64,000 nt of DNA from CAVVDY01 sp963815775 (GTDB lineage Bacteria > Acidobacteriota > Terriglobia > Terriglobales > Acidobacteriaceae): the NCBI GenBank assembly GCA_963815775.1, contig CAWFIB010000024.1, positions 35,246 to 99,245 on the forward strand, written 5' to 3'. Below, in pieces: positions 52,233-61,009 of the stretch. Numbering within the stretch: position 1 is the stretch's first letter; each line of letters starts with the position of its first letter. Position numbers and translations under genes: made by a program. The notes beneath the pieces were generated by a model. That model made no database searches and had not been told where the DNA came from. It worked only from the letters and a program-made list of their open reading frames with translations.

Positions 52233-53813
52233 CTAACCGCTCATCTTTTGCTTGGCGATGTGGTCCCAGTCGTGAAGAAAAATGTCTTCATAGTACTTTG
52301 CCGCGGTTGGACTCTCAATGATGACCGACGCATCCCGGTTGCGCAGCACCCCATCGCCTGACCAATTCTGGCTTCCCAGCGCAACCTTGGCCCCGTCGAT
52401 GACGAAGCCCTTGTTGTGCACGCCATTTTGGATTTTCACTTTGTCCAGGCCAATGCCGACGTCCTGCAGACGTTCCAGCCATCCCTGCGTCGCCTGCCAC
52501 TGGCCGCAGATGATGCGCACATCCACACCGTCCTTGATTTTGTCGACGACCGCGTCGATCAGCTCCTGGAACTTCCCGTCCACTCCATCCTGGGGAGGAT
52601 GGATGTACTGCAGTTGGATGTAGAGCTTCGACTTTGCCGACTGGATAAGCTTCAGCATCTGCGGCCGGTAAGAAGTGGCATCAGGAGTCAGCAGCGGGGT
52701 GATGGTTAGCTCCTCGTCGTCAATTCGAAGCGGCTCATGGAACTGAAAGGTGGCGGTCGTCGCGGACCGAAACTGATCGCCGAGAGCTAGTTCTTCCGCC
52801 AGGCCGCGCTCGCCTCCCTCTTCGGCGCTCGCCACCTTGAAATCGTGCTTGATGTAGGCCTCGAATTGATGCGCGACATCCGAATTCTCGATGATCACGT
52901 GCCAGTCACGGTCGCTCTTTCGGGCAGTCGACTGGTCTTTCGGGCCTGGGTTCCCGATGGGATCCATTTCGGGCTGGTTCGAGTTGTTCCAATTTCCGCT
53001 GGAAAGCCACACCGAGGCGCTGTCCCGCACCGCCACCTTGATATGGTAGGCGGAAGGGAAAATGTAGCGCGCTATCTCTTTGTTCGTTCTGACTAACGCC
53101 CATGCCTGTTGAAACTCATCCCCCAAAGCATCGCCAAGTGAAGCTACAGTCTCGGGATCGCTCTGGTCGGCGGTGGGGTTCTTTGCCGGGTGATCAAGCA
53201 CAAGCTCCAGTGCCCCCTTGCCGGTCATGTCACCGCATAAGGCGTCAAGTATGTGCTTGGCAGTAAAGTCGTAGAGCCCGACTGTAAGGGTCGACTGAAT
53301 TCCGGAAAGGAAGCTGCTCAGCGTTGGCCAGCCTGCGTCAGGACTTGCGTGACAGAGAATCGGGATCTTCCCTTTGACCGAGGTCAGCGGTATCTCGGCG
53401 GGCGTGTATTCGATTTTGGGCTTCGGGGGGCCACCGCGCACCAGGTCGCTTTCTGCGAATTGTTCCTCGCTGACGGCCGTAGCCTGATCCTCGTCTGCGA
53501 CTGGATCGACCTCCGGGAAAGCGCCTCCCCGGAATTCAATGTGATGTTGAGCAATCGCGTTGTACTTGTCGGGGTCCTGGAAACGTAGCTCCTCGACAGC
53601 GCTCGCCGTCCGGATCTGTACCGGGATGCCCTCGACAGAGGCAGGCAGATTGAGATCACCGGCATCCTGCGAGACGGTAACCACTATGGCAGGCTCTTTC
53701 GTGGGCCAGTTGTCCTTGACAAGATATCCGGGACGAATCGAAATCACGCCGGGCCTCTTGAGTTCATCTACGTGGGCATTAATGACTGGAATCAGGCTAT
53801 CGAGTGAGCTCAT
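52233..53813 (-). CDS. Phospholipase D-family protein with two HKD motifs
   Basis: A 526-aa PLD-superfamily protein. HKD-type motif 1 is 'YHIKVAVRDSASVWLSSGNWNNSN' (His-x-Lys, near residue 260) and motif 2 is 'VHNKGFVIDGAKVALGSQNWSGDG' (near residue 470). Each is followed by the G-S-x-N segment, so both halves of the active site appear intact. The first ~170 residues are a separate domain I cannot assign ('GVISIRPGYLVKDNWPTKEPAIVVTVSQ'). No signal peptide. PLD enzymes cleave phospholipids or nucleic acids. It is the first gene of the operon with the hydrolase-CHAT protein. Confidence 0.88.
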   Translation of the reverse strand: MSSLDSLIPVINAHVDELKRPGVISIRPGYLVKDNWPTKEPAIVVTVSQDAGDLNLPASVEGIPVQIRTASAVEELRFQDPDKYNAIAQHHIEFRGGAFPEVDPVADEDQATAVSEEQFAESDLVRGGPPKPKIEYTPAEIPLTSVKGKIPILCHASPDAGWPTLSSFLSGIQSTLTVGLYDFTAKHILDALCGDMTGKGALELVLDHPAKNPTADQSDPETVASLGDALGDEFQQAWALVRTNKEIARYIFPSAYHIKVAVRDSASVWLSSGNWNNSNQPEMDPIGNPGPKDQSTARKSDRDWHVIIENSDVAHQFEAYIKHDFKVASAEEGGERGLAEELALGDQFRSATTATFQFHEPLRIDDEELTITPLLTPDATSYRPQMLKLIQSAKSKLYIQLQYIHPPQDGVDGKFQELIDAVVDKIKDGVDVRIICGQWQATQGWLERLQDVGIGLDKVKIQNGVHNKGFVIDGAKVALGSQNWSGDGVLRNRDASVIIESPTAAKYYEDIFLHDWDHIAKQKMSG

Positions 53814-54063
53814 GTTCTTACCTTCCGAGGTAGCGTTTTCGGCTTCCCTTATATATTTCTCCGAACCATTGACAAAAAGCTGACGGAGTATACATCAGAA
53901 ATTAGGCCGGGGAGCTATGGCCCCCGTGTCAGGGGTATGAATTTCCTCTGAACGTCTAGTTGTACTGTTGGCGATCCGTTGAGTCCAGGCAGATGGAATC
54001 TGAAATCACGCTCTGGCTAACGGTGCTGCTTGCCGCAATGCGGAATCTCCGCGACCAAGGCTT

Positions 54064-54423
54064 CTAAACCGCCTGCCAGAGGCAAAGCTCGTTCCCATCC
54101 GGATCTTTAAAGTATGAAATGGATCCACCGGGCTCAGCCTTGATGGGGGTGGTCGCTACACCTCGGTTGTGCAACTCCTGCGTCGCCTGCTTGATATCGG
54201 TAACGCCCAGGCTTAGCCGGCCATTGCCGGTACCCGGCAGCAAGTTGGCTGGAGGATTGGGCACGAGCTCGAAAAGAACGCCATCGACATTGAAGCGGGC
54301 CACGTAATCCCGAGAGGTGAGGCCGAAGCCCAGGACGTCACGATAGAACGCAATCGACTTTTCCATGTCGGTGACGTGGTAATAAACCGCGTCGAACGTC
54401 AGCTTGAGATGCTGGTCGGGCAT
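54064..54423 (-). CDS. VOC-family (glyoxalase/bleomycin-resistance-like) protein
   Basis: A 119-aa single-domain vicinal-oxygen-chelate protein: 'AVYYHVTDMEKSIAFYRDVLGFGLTSRD' and 'SISYFKDPDGNELCLWQ' mark the two beta-alpha-beta-beta-beta modules with putative metal ligands (His, Glu). The substrate cannot be deduced. AGGAGGATCTGCC precedes the ATG at 54423. It is divergent from the hydrogenase operon and probably independent of it. Confidence 0.9.
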   Translation of the reverse strand: MPDQHLKLTFDAVYYHVTDMEKSIAFYRDVLGFGLTSRDYVARFNVDGVLFELVPNPPANLLPGTGNGRLSLGVTDIKQATQELHNRGVATTPIKAEPGGSISYFKDPDGNELCLWQAV

Positions 54424-54634
54424 GGCAGATCCTCCTCAGAGCAGTTTCTTTGTGGCCGAAACGCACAGCTTCAATTTGCCTCGCCACCCGGGTATTTGTC
54501 TGTGACGCCGGACACCCAGGCAAAGGACAGGGGTGTGCAACTTGTGAGGCTCCGAACTCGCGAGAGATGGCCTTGGGTGGTTCGTGCGCGTGTTTTTGCC
54601 ATTGATTGCTGAAAGCAAGACGGTCACGTCTTGT

Positions 54635-54650
54635 AGTGACCGGAATCACT
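54635..54650. promoter_or_regulatory. CRP-type palindrome upstream of the hydrogenase operon
   Basis: AGTGA-N6-TCACT (54635-54650) is a perfect palindrome with the GTGA-N6-TCAC core and 6-base spacer recognised by CRP-like regulators. It lies ~55-70 bases before the first hydrogenase start. An associated core promoter is not obvious. Confidence 0.55.
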
Positions 54651-54702
54651 GCGGCTACGACCCGGGGTTGACGAGAATCGAAGATGGTGAGGTGTGAGCA
54701 TA

Positions 54703-55917
54703 ATGTCACCTCTGGCCAACTTCGATCAAGCACACCTTGAAGAAAAAACCACGCAGTGCAACGACTGCGTCGTGATTGGCAAGGACGGCTTGGCGAACCT
54801 CATCGCCAGCCTGATACACCGCGGCTATCAGGTAGTCGGCCCGCGGCTGCGCGATGGCGCGATTATCTATGACCGCCTCGGCTCCGTCGAGGACCTGCCT
54901 GCCGGATGGACCGACAACCAAACCCCTGCAAATTATCGACTGAGCCGGCGCTCGGACGAAGCCCTGTTCGGATACGCCGTGGGGCCACATTCCTGGAAAC
55001 GGTTCCTGTATCCACCGGTGCAAAGGCTGTTTCGGGTTGAACGGCTAAGCCGTGGTTTCCAAACGACTCCTGAAGCTCCTCCCGGCGAGCGTTTCGCATT
55101 TATCGGCGTACGGTCTTGCGAGCTGCACGCTATTGCCGCCCTGGATCAGGTATTCCTCAGTGGACAGTACGTCGACCCCAACTACAAGTCGCTTCGAGAG
55201 AACTTGTTCATCGTTGCCGTAAATTGCGCGCAGGCTGGCGGAACCTGTTTCTGCGCCTCGATGAATACCGGCCCCAAGGCCACCTTCGGCTACGACCTTG
55301 CGTTGACCGAGTTACTGCATGATGGCGATATCCGGTACCTGATTGAAGCGGGATCAGAGCAGGGCGCCGAGTTGCTTGAACAAATCCCTCATGAAGCGGC
55401 CGGCGAGAACGACTTGAATGCCGCCGACCAGGCGCTGGCCGCTACCGCCTCCCATATGGGCCGTTCGCTCGACACCCATGGAATACGAGAACTCCTCTCA
55501 AGAAACTTCGAGAGCCCGCTTTGGGAAGCTATCGAGGCACGCTGCCTATCCTGCGCCAATTGCACCATGGTCTGTCCTACCTGCTTCTGCACGACGGTAG
55601 AGGACACAACCGATCTTACGGGTAGCAGGGCGGAGCGCTGGCGGCGGTGGGACTCTTGTTTCACCCTGGATTTTTCCTACATTCATGGCGGCAGCGTGCG
55701 TGTCAGCACCAAGTCCCGTTTTCGCCAATGGATGACCCACAAACTCTCAGCCTGGATCGACCAATTCGGCACGTCGGGCTGTGTCGGTTGTGGACGCTGC
55801 ATTACCTGGTGCCCTGTCGGCATTGACATTACGGCGGAAGCGAAGGCCATCCGCGAAAGCGAAATGCCCGCGCCGCCCGAATTCAGCAGGAGCTCTCATG
55901 ACAATTCAAACGCTTGA
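54703..55917 (+). CDS. Hydrogenase iron-sulfur (beta) subunit, sulfhydrogenase type
   Basis: A 404-aa subunit of a group 3 [NiFe] hydrogenase. The N-terminal ~300 residues form the beta-subunit domain ('RFAFIGVRSCELHAIAALDQVFL'). Two [4Fe-4S] clusters follow: 'CLSCANCTMVCPTCFC' and 'CVGCGRCITWCPVGID'. It passes electrons between the small subunit and the flavin subunit. I chose ATG 54703, with GGTGAGG about 10 bases upstream, over the GTG at 54694. The gene's last bases overlap the next start at 55898. Confidence 0.92.
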   Translation: MSPLANFDQAHLEEKTTQCNDCVVIGKDGLANLIASLIHRGYQVVGPRLRDGAIIYDRLGSVEDLPAGWTDNQTPANYRLSRRSDEALFGYAVGPHSWKRFLYPPVQRLFRVERLSRGFQTTPEAPPGERFAFIGVRSCELHAIAALDQVFLSGQYVDPNYKSLRENLFIVAVNCAQAGGTCFCASMNTGPKATFGYDLALTELLHDGDIRYLIEAGSEQGAELLEQIPHEAAGENDLNAADQALAATASHMGRSLDTHGIRELLSRNFESPLWEAIEARCLSCANCTMVCPTCFCTTVEDTTDLTGSRAERWRRWDSCFTLDFSYIHGGSVRVSTKSRFRQWMTHKLSAWIDQFGTSGCVGCGRCITWCPVGIDITAEAKAIRESEMPAPPEFSRSSHDNSNA

Positions 55918-56365
55918 ACCCATCATCCGCCAGCAGCCGTTCTTTCAGGGAATGGAGGAGCGGCACATCGAATTGATCACCGGTTGCGCGACCAACATTC
56001 GTTTTGCGGAAGGACAGTTCATCGCTCGCGAAGGCGACCCGGCTGACCATTTCTATCTGGTGCGGGAAGGCGTGGTGTCGGTGGAATGCAGGGTCCCCAA
56101 TCGCGGCGTTACCACGTTACAGACCGTCAACGAAGGCGAGATTCTGGGATGGTCGTGGCTCTCGCCCCCGCATCGCTGGCAGTTCGACGTTCGTACCCAG
56201 GTGCCGACGTATGCCCTGCGCTTCGATGGCCGCTGCCTGCGCGCCAAGTGCGAGGACGACCACGACCTGGCCTATGAGTTCTTCCGGCGATTCATGATTA
56301 TTCTCAGCGAGCTCCTGGAAGCGACCCGACTTCAACTGCTGGATGTGTATGGCAACCGTCATTAA
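55898..56365 (+). CDS. Cyclic-nucleotide-binding-domain protein in the hydrogenase operon
   Basis: A 155-aa protein consisting of one cNMP-binding fold: 'QPFFQGMEERHIELITGCATNIRFAEGQFIAREGDPADHFYLVREGVVSVE' and 'LQTVNEGEILGWSWLSPPHRWQFDVRTQV' with a C-terminal helix. There is no helix-turn-helix, so it is not a classical CRP-type regulator. Its overlap with both flanking hydrogenase genes suggests a regulatory subunit of the complex or a post-translational controller. Confidence 0.88.
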   Translation: MTIQTLEPIIRQQPFFQGMEERHIELITGCATNIRFAEGQFIAREGDPADHFYLVREGVVSVECRVPNRGVTTLQTVNEGEILGWSWLSPPHRWQFDVRTQVPTYALRFDGRCLRAKCEDDHDLAYEFFRRFMIILSELLEATRLQLLDVYGNRH

Positions 56366-57212
56366 CACGGCGCCCGGCGCGCCACTGGTCGATCCCATGC
56401 TTCCGGTGGACTATCGCATCCAGCGGGTCACGCAGGAAACAGACGACACCTTTACCCTCGAACTCGTGCCCGTAAGCCCGCAGGGCAAGGAGTCGTTCGC
56501 TCCCGGCCAGTTCAACATGGTGTACGTCTTCGGCGTGGGCGAGGTGCCGATCTCGATCAGCAGCGACCCGAGCAAATCTCCGGCCATCCAGCACACTACC
56601 CGGGTGGTAGGCACCGTGACCAAAGCAATGCGCCGGCTGAAACGGGGCGACATGGTCGGCATACGCGGCCCCTTCGGCACATCCTGGCCGGTTGAAGAGG
56701 CGCGGGGGAAAGATGTTGTCATCGTGGCCGGCGGTATCGGTCTGGCTCCTCTTCGTCCCACGCTGTACTCGCTGATGGCGCAGCGTGAGAAACATCGCAA
56801 GATCGTGCTGCTGTATGGGACTCGCAGCCCGGAAGACATTCTCTACCGCCACGAGTTGGAACAGTGGCGCGGGCAATTCGATCTGGAGGTCCAGGTGACA
56901 GTGGACCGTGCGGCGAGCACCTGGCGCGGAAACGTCGGGGTGGTGACCACGATGATTCCACGCGCCCCCTTCGATCCGTCCAACACCGTGGCAATAATTT
57001 GCGGTCCGGAGGTGATGATGCGCTTCACGGTTATGGGCCTGCAAAAACGCGGAATCCCAGATGATCGTATCTATCTCTCCATGGAACGCAACATGAAATG
57101 CGGAATCGGCGTGTGCGGTCATTGCCAGTACGGCCCGCTCTTCACCTGTAAGGATGGGCCGGTGCTGCGCTTCGATCGTGTTGGTTCCATGCTGAACCGC
57201 GCGGAGTTGTGA
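56349..57212 (+). CDS. Hydrogenase FAD/NAD(P)-binding (gamma) subunit
   Basis: A ~287-aa diaphorase subunit of ferredoxin-reductase type. FAD region 'FAPGQFNMVYVFGVGEVPISISSD', NAD(P) region 'VVIVAGGIGLAPLRPTLYSLM', and a C-terminal [2Fe-2S] cysteine cluster 'CGIGVCGHCQYGPLFTC'. It connects H2 oxidation to NAD(P)H. ATG codons at 56343 and 56349 are both possible; I prefer 56349. It overlaps the preceding gene. Confidence 0.92.
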   Translation: MATVINTAPGAPLVDPMLPVDYRIQRVTQETDDTFTLELVPVSPQGKESFAPGQFNMVYVFGVGEVPISISSDPSKSPAIQHTTRVVGTVTKAMRRLKRGDMVGIRGPFGTSWPVEEARGKDVVIVAGGIGLAPLRPTLYSLMAQREKHRKIVLLYGTRSPEDILYRHELEQWRGQFDLEVQVTVDRAASTWRGNVGVVTTMIPRAPFDPSNTVAIICGPEVMMRFTVMGLQKRGIPDDRIYLSMERNMKCGIGVCGHCQYGPLFTCKDGPVLRFDRVGSMLNRAEL

Positions 57213-57213
57213 A

Positions 57214-57990
57214 ATGGCTGTGCGCAAACCCAAACTGGCGGTCTGGAAGTTCTCCTCGTGCGACGGCTGCCAACTCAGCCTGCTGGACTGCGAGGACGAT
57301 CTGCTGGCCGTCGCCGAAGTGCTGGAGATCGCAAACTTCCCGGAAGCCTCGCGCACGGTGCTCAAGGGCCCGTACGACTTGTCGCTGGTCGAGGGCTCCA
57401 TCACCACGCCACACGATGCCGAGCGCATCCACGGCATTCGCCGTGCGTCGCGCTTTCTGGTGACGATCGGGGCCTGCGCAACCGCCGGCGGCATCCAGGC
57501 CCTGCGCAATTTCAAAGACGTCAAGGAATTCGCCTCGGCCGTATATGCCAGACCTGATTACATCGAGACGCTGAAAAAATCTACGCCAATCACCGACCAC
57601 GTTTTTGTCGATTTCGAACTTCGCGGATGCCCTATCAACAAGCACCAACTGGTTGAGGTCATCAGCGCATTTCTGAATGGCCGCAAACCAAACACACCGC
57701 CGCACAGCGTATGTTCCGAATGCAAGCAACGTGGTCTGGTGTGTCTGATGGTGGCGCAAGGAATCCCTTGCATGGGCCCGGTTACCCAGGTTGGTTGCGG
57801 CGCCCTTTGCCCCGCCTACGGGCGCGGTTGCTACGGGTGCTTCGGTCCTAAAGAGACGCCCAATACCTCATCGCTAAGCGCCAGGTGGATGGAGCTTGGA
57901 TGGAGGGACCGCGACCTGCTGCGCGCATTCCGCAGTTTCAATGCCTATGCGGAACCCTTCCGGCGGGAAAGCGAGTCGCATGAAAAGTAA
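57214..57990 (+). CDS. [NiFe] hydrogenase small (delta) subunit
   Basis: A 258-aa small subunit. The proximal cluster is bound by 'FSSCDGCQLSLLDCE' and 'TIGACATAGGI', with 'LRGCPINKHQL' contributing the last ligand. Further cysteines in 'VCSECKQRGLVC', 'GCGALCPAYGRGCYGCFG' bind two more clusters. No Tat signal, so the enzyme is cytoplasmic, consistent with group 3. It starts 2 bases after the flavin subunit stop and overlaps the large subunit by 11 bases. Confidence 0.94.
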   Translation: MAVRKPKLAVWKFSSCDGCQLSLLDCEDDLLAVAEVLEIANFPEASRTVLKGPYDLSLVEGSITTPHDAERIHGIRRASRFLVTIGACATAGGIQALRNFKDVKEFASAVYARPDYIETLKKSTPITDHVFVDFELRGCPINKHQLVEVISAFLNGRKPNTPPHSVCSECKQRGLVCLMVAQGIPCMGPVTQVGCGALCPAYGRGCYGCFGPKETPNTSSLSARWMELGWRDRDLLRAFRSFNAYAEPFRRESESHEK

Positions 57991-59272
57991 GACGATCAAA
58001 GTCGACTATCTGGCTCGCGTCGAAGGCGAGGGCGGCATCCTGGTAAAGATCAAAGACCAGCAAGTGACCGACGTGAAGTTTCGCATCTTTGAACCGCCGC
58101 GCTTTTTCGAGGCGTTCCTGCGGGGACGCAGATTTGACGAAGCGCCCGATATCACGGCTCGGATCTGCGGCATTTGCCCTGTCGCCTACCAGATGAGCGC
58201 ATGCCATGCCATGGAAGACGCCTTTGGCGTGGAGATCGGTGGCCCCATTCGGTCCCTGCGTCGTCTCCTTTATTGCGGCGAATGGATCGAGAGCCACGCG
58301 TTACACGTCTACCTGCTGCACGCCCCGGATTTCCTTGGCTATGAGGACGCAATTCAGATGGCGAAGGACTATCCGGATGCAGTGAAACGTGGACTGCACC
58401 TGAAGAAGATCGGCAACGCGATTGTAAGTTTGCTCGGCGGACGCGAGATCCACCCAATCAACGTCCGCATTGGCGGGTTTTACCGGGTGCCGGAAGAGGC
58501 AGAATTCCTTCCCCTCGCTGAAGAATTGAAGTGGGCGCGCGACGCTGCCTTGGAAACGGTCCGCTGGGCCGGGACGCTACCCTTCCCTGACCTTGAGCGG
58601 GACTATGAGTTTGTGGCCTTGCGCCATCCCCAGGAATATCCATTCAACGAAGGCCGTCTGGTGTCGAACAAGGGGCTCGACATCTCCGTACACGAGTTCG
58701 AGCAGCATTTTCACGAAGAGCATGTAGCTCATTCCAATGCTTTGCACTCGAACCGCAAAGAGGAAGAGTCCTACTTCGTGGGGCCAATGGCTCGATACAG
58801 CCTGAACTTCGACCGGCTTACCCCTCTTGCTCAGGAGGCGGCGCGCGACGCCGGGCTGGGCACGGTTTGCCGAAATCCGTTTCACAGCATCGTGGTTCGC
58901 GCAGTTGAGATGCTATACGCCTGCGAGGAAGCGCTGCGCATCCTCGAGGAATACGAAAGGCCGGAGCGGCCGTTTGTCGAGGTCTCTCCCAAGACCAGCT
59001 CCGGCTGCGGTTGCACCGAGGCGCCGCGTGGCATTCTGTACCATCGCTATCGTCTGGATGACCGCGGCACCATCGTCGATGCCAAGATCGTGCCGCCCAC
59101 CTCGCAGAACCAGCGGTCGATCGAGCACGACCTCCGGCAGTTTGCCGCCGCCAACATCGGAATGCAAAAAGACCGGCTGCAGTGGCGATGTGAGCAGGTC
59201 GTACGTAACTACGATCCCTGCATCTCCTGCGCCACTCACTTCCTGAACCTGCAGATCGAGAACCAGGAGTAG
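57980..59272 (+). CDS. [NiFe] hydrogenase large (alpha) subunit, group 3b-like
   Basis: A 430-aa catalytic subunit. L1 motif 'ARICGICPVAYQMSACHAMEDAFGV' and L2 motif 'YDPCISCATHFLNLQ' supply the four Ni-Fe cysteines (all encoded as Cys, no Sec). The residues after C-A-T-H form the peptide removed by the maturation protease encoded next. 'VARVEGEGGILVKI'-type N-terminus and the subunit set beta-gamma-delta-alpha indicate a cytosolic NAD(P)-linked (group 3b, sulfhydrogenase) enzyme. Start ATG at 57980. Confidence 0.95.
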   Translation: MKSKTIKVDYLARVEGEGGILVKIKDQQVTDVKFRIFEPPRFFEAFLRGRRFDEAPDITARICGICPVAYQMSACHAMEDAFGVEIGGPIRSLRRLLYCGEWIESHALHVYLLHAPDFLGYEDAIQMAKDYPDAVKRGLHLKKIGNAIVSLLGGREIHPINVRIGGFYRVPEEAEFLPLAEELKWARDAALETVRWAGTLPFPDLERDYEFVALRHPQEYPFNEGRLVSNKGLDISVHEFEQHFHEEHVAHSNALHSNRKEEESYFVGPMARYSLNFDRLTPLAQEAARDAGLGTVCRNPFHSIVVRAVEMLYACEEALRILEEYERPERPFVEVSPKTSSGCGCTEAPRGILYHRYRLDDRGTIVDAKIVPPTSQNQRSIEHDLRQFAAANIGMQKDRLQWRCEQVVRNYDPCISCATHFLNLQIENQE

Positions 59273-59275
59273 GGC

Positions 59276-59740
59276 ATGATCGTGATCGGGATCGGAAACG
59301 ACTTTCGTGGCGATGACGCCGCCGGTCTGGCTGCCGCGCGGCTCCTGCGGAATCGGCTCTCCGCTGATGTTCGGGTGCTCGAGCAGTCGGGTGACGGCGG
59401 AACCTTGCTCAATGCCGTACAGGACGAAGACACAGTGATCGTGCTCGACGCTGTGCAGTCGGGCGCGCCGCCGGGAACCATACATCGGCTGTGCGTGAAC
59501 CGCGATCGCATCCCGCGTGGGCTGTTCTCGCATTCGACCCACACCTTTGGAGTCGCGGAGGCCATTGCCTTGGCCCGGAGTTTGCAAACCCTCCCTTCCA
59601 CTCTGGTGATCTACGGGATCGAAGGCGAGAACTTCGCGTTCAAGACCGGACTAACAACCCGCGTAAAGGCAGCGGTCAGGAGAGTGACTCGCGAAGTAGC
59701 AAACCTTGCCGCAGAACGGCAGGTCAAAGAAGGAGGTTGA
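59276..59740 (+). CDS. Hydrogenase maturation endopeptidase (HycI/HyaD family)
   Basis: A 154-aa protease that clips the C-terminal peptide of the large subunit after nickel insertion. 'MIVIGIGNDFRGDDAAGLAAARLL' carries the first Ni-sensing Asp/Glu region, 'VIVLDAVQSGAPPGTIHRL' the second Asp, and 'SHSTHTFGVAEAIALAR' the His. The gene starts 3 bases after the large-subunit stop. Confidence 0.93.
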   Translation: MIVIGIGNDFRGDDAAGLAAARLLRNRLSADVRVLEQSGDGGTLLNAVQDEDTVIVLDAVQSGAPPGTIHRLCVNRDRIPRGLFSHSTHTFGVAEAIALARSLQTLPSTLVIYGIEGENFAFKTGLTTRVKAAVRRVTREVANLAAERQVKEGG

Positions 59741-59744
59741 GGAG

Positions 59745-59975
59745 ATGAAAGCCTACATCGTTGTTACCGCCAAGGTTGGTACCGCACGTGACATTGCCAA
59801 TGCAATTACAGCCCTTCCCGGGGTGAAGATGGCTGACGCCTGCTGGGGCACCGGAGATGTGTACGCGGTCGTTGAGTTCCCTGCATGGGCTGAACTGAAC
59901 TCGCTGGTGATGGACAAAATCCACACTATGCCGGGAGTGATGAAGACTGAGACCCACGTGGCCGTGGAGGGTTAA
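59745..59975 (+). CDS. Stand-alone Lrp/AsnC ligand-binding (RAM) domain protein
   Basis: A 76-aa protein consisting of only the RAM/AsnC_trans_reg domain: 'MKAYIVVTAKVGTARDIANAITALPGVKMADACWGTGDVYAVVEFPA'. No DNA-binding domain. AAGGAGGTTGAGGAG precedes the ATG at 59745, 4 bases after the protease gene, so it is the last gene of the hydrogenase operon. Such stand-alone domains bind small effectors; here the partner is unknown. Confidence 0.9.
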   Translation: MKAYIVVTAKVGTARDIANAITALPGVKMADACWGTGDVYAVVEFPAWAELNSLVMDKIHTMPGVMKTETHVAVEG

Positions 59976-60552
59976 TCGTCCCGAGTTGGCTCGCCACCGA
60001 CCATAATGCCGCGCCGAACCTGATGGAAGATTGTCGCCGCCTATTCAACGCTCAGTGTCCTCCTGGGAGCACAATTTGAGCATAGCGCTTCCCTGATTAC
60101 TTCACTGGTTGTTGGTAACCTAATGTTCTCCGCTCCGAAGCCCACTCCATCTTCGTAATGTCGCCGCGCGCGGCACTGGCAGATGCTCCATTCTTCGCAT
60201 CATGACACTGCAGAAAATGTGCCAGTTCAAGCTGACCCATTGCCATCTGCTGATCTGCTGGGTAGTGATGCGGGCACGCCGTTGATTAATTCTTTCCACC
60301 TCCCTGAGCAATCTGCAGTCCACACCAGGCTCGGTCCCACGGTGCATGAAGGCACGCAGATCTTTGGGAAAGCAGTAGGTCGCTGATAACAAATAACTTG
60401 TTGGCTTCGTTTCGCAAAACATATGGCTCGGAAGGCATTTCTTGCACCATCGGAAGTGGCGACTTGACCGCAGCTCAATAATTCGCGCGCGCTCAGGTGC
60501 TCGTACACCTCGCAGGCTTGCGCTTGCAGATGGGCATTTAAGGGCCGCGCTG
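59976..60552. other. Intergenic region, nothing recognised
   Basis: About 580 bases after the hydrogenase operon. Open frames crossing it have no protein features and atypical composition. I found no tRNA or clear terminator. Confidence 0.4.
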
Positions 60553-60587
60553 TTGACCTGTATCGGACAAAATAGCTAAAATAGCTA
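60553..60587 (+). promoter_or_regulatory. Promoter and twin TAGCTA operator of the Phd-zeta module
   Basis: TTGACC (60553-60558) and TAAAAT (60577-60582), 18 bases apart, form a promoter. Two identical palindromes TAGCTA (60573-60578 and 60582-60587), 9 bases apart, overlap the -10 box, as expected for Phd autoregulation. The antitoxin ATG is at 60608. Confidence 0.55.
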
Positions 60588-60607
60588 CTATTGGAGAAAA
60601 GGTCCTT

Positions 60608-61009
60608 ATGAAGGATACAGAGCGTTCTACGCGTCGATTCGTCCGCCAAGAAGAAAACACGTCATCCGCTTCCCTAGATCGACATCACCGCGAATATAGG
60701 GAGCCTGTTTCGTTTACAGCGACCGAGGTCAAAAATGAATTTGGCCGCATCCTGGAAAAAGCAATTCAGGGAGAAACGGTTGTAATAACGAAGCACGACA
60801 ACCCTAAGGCAGTTCTGATCTCGGTGGACCAGTTCAACGCCCTCAAGCACGCTCCTGAATTCAAGCTTGACACGCTCAGCGGCGAATTCGATGCACTCCT
60901 CGCTCGAATGCAGAGCGCCAAGGCGCGCACTGCGATGAAGGCTGCCTTTAGTTCATCACCGCGGCAGTTGGGGAAAGCAGCAGTGCTGGCGGCCCGCAAG
61001 CATGGCTAG
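60608..61009 (+). CDS. Phd/YefM-family antitoxin
   Basis: A 133-aa antitoxin. After a ~35-residue charged leader, the Phd/YefM fold is clear: 'VSFTATEVKNEFGRILEKAIQGETVVITKHDNPKAVLISVDQFNAL'. The C-terminal half would bind the toxin. It overlaps the downstream zeta-type gene by 8 bases. Pairing of a Phd antitoxin with a zeta-type kinase is less usual than epsilon-zeta or Phd-Doc. Confidence 0.88.
   Translation: MKDTERSTRRFVRQEENTSSASLDRHHREYREPVSFTATEVKNEFGRILEKAIQGETVVITKHDNPKAVLISVDQFNALKHAPEFKLDTLSGEFDALLARMQSAKARTAMKAAFSSSPRQLGKAAVLAARKHG

Noticed and set aside
59210..59250. Possible Sec-containing [NiFe] hydrogenase, given the Sec-type selD
   Set aside because: Both L1 and L2 motif cysteines of the large subunit are ordinary TGC/TGT codons.
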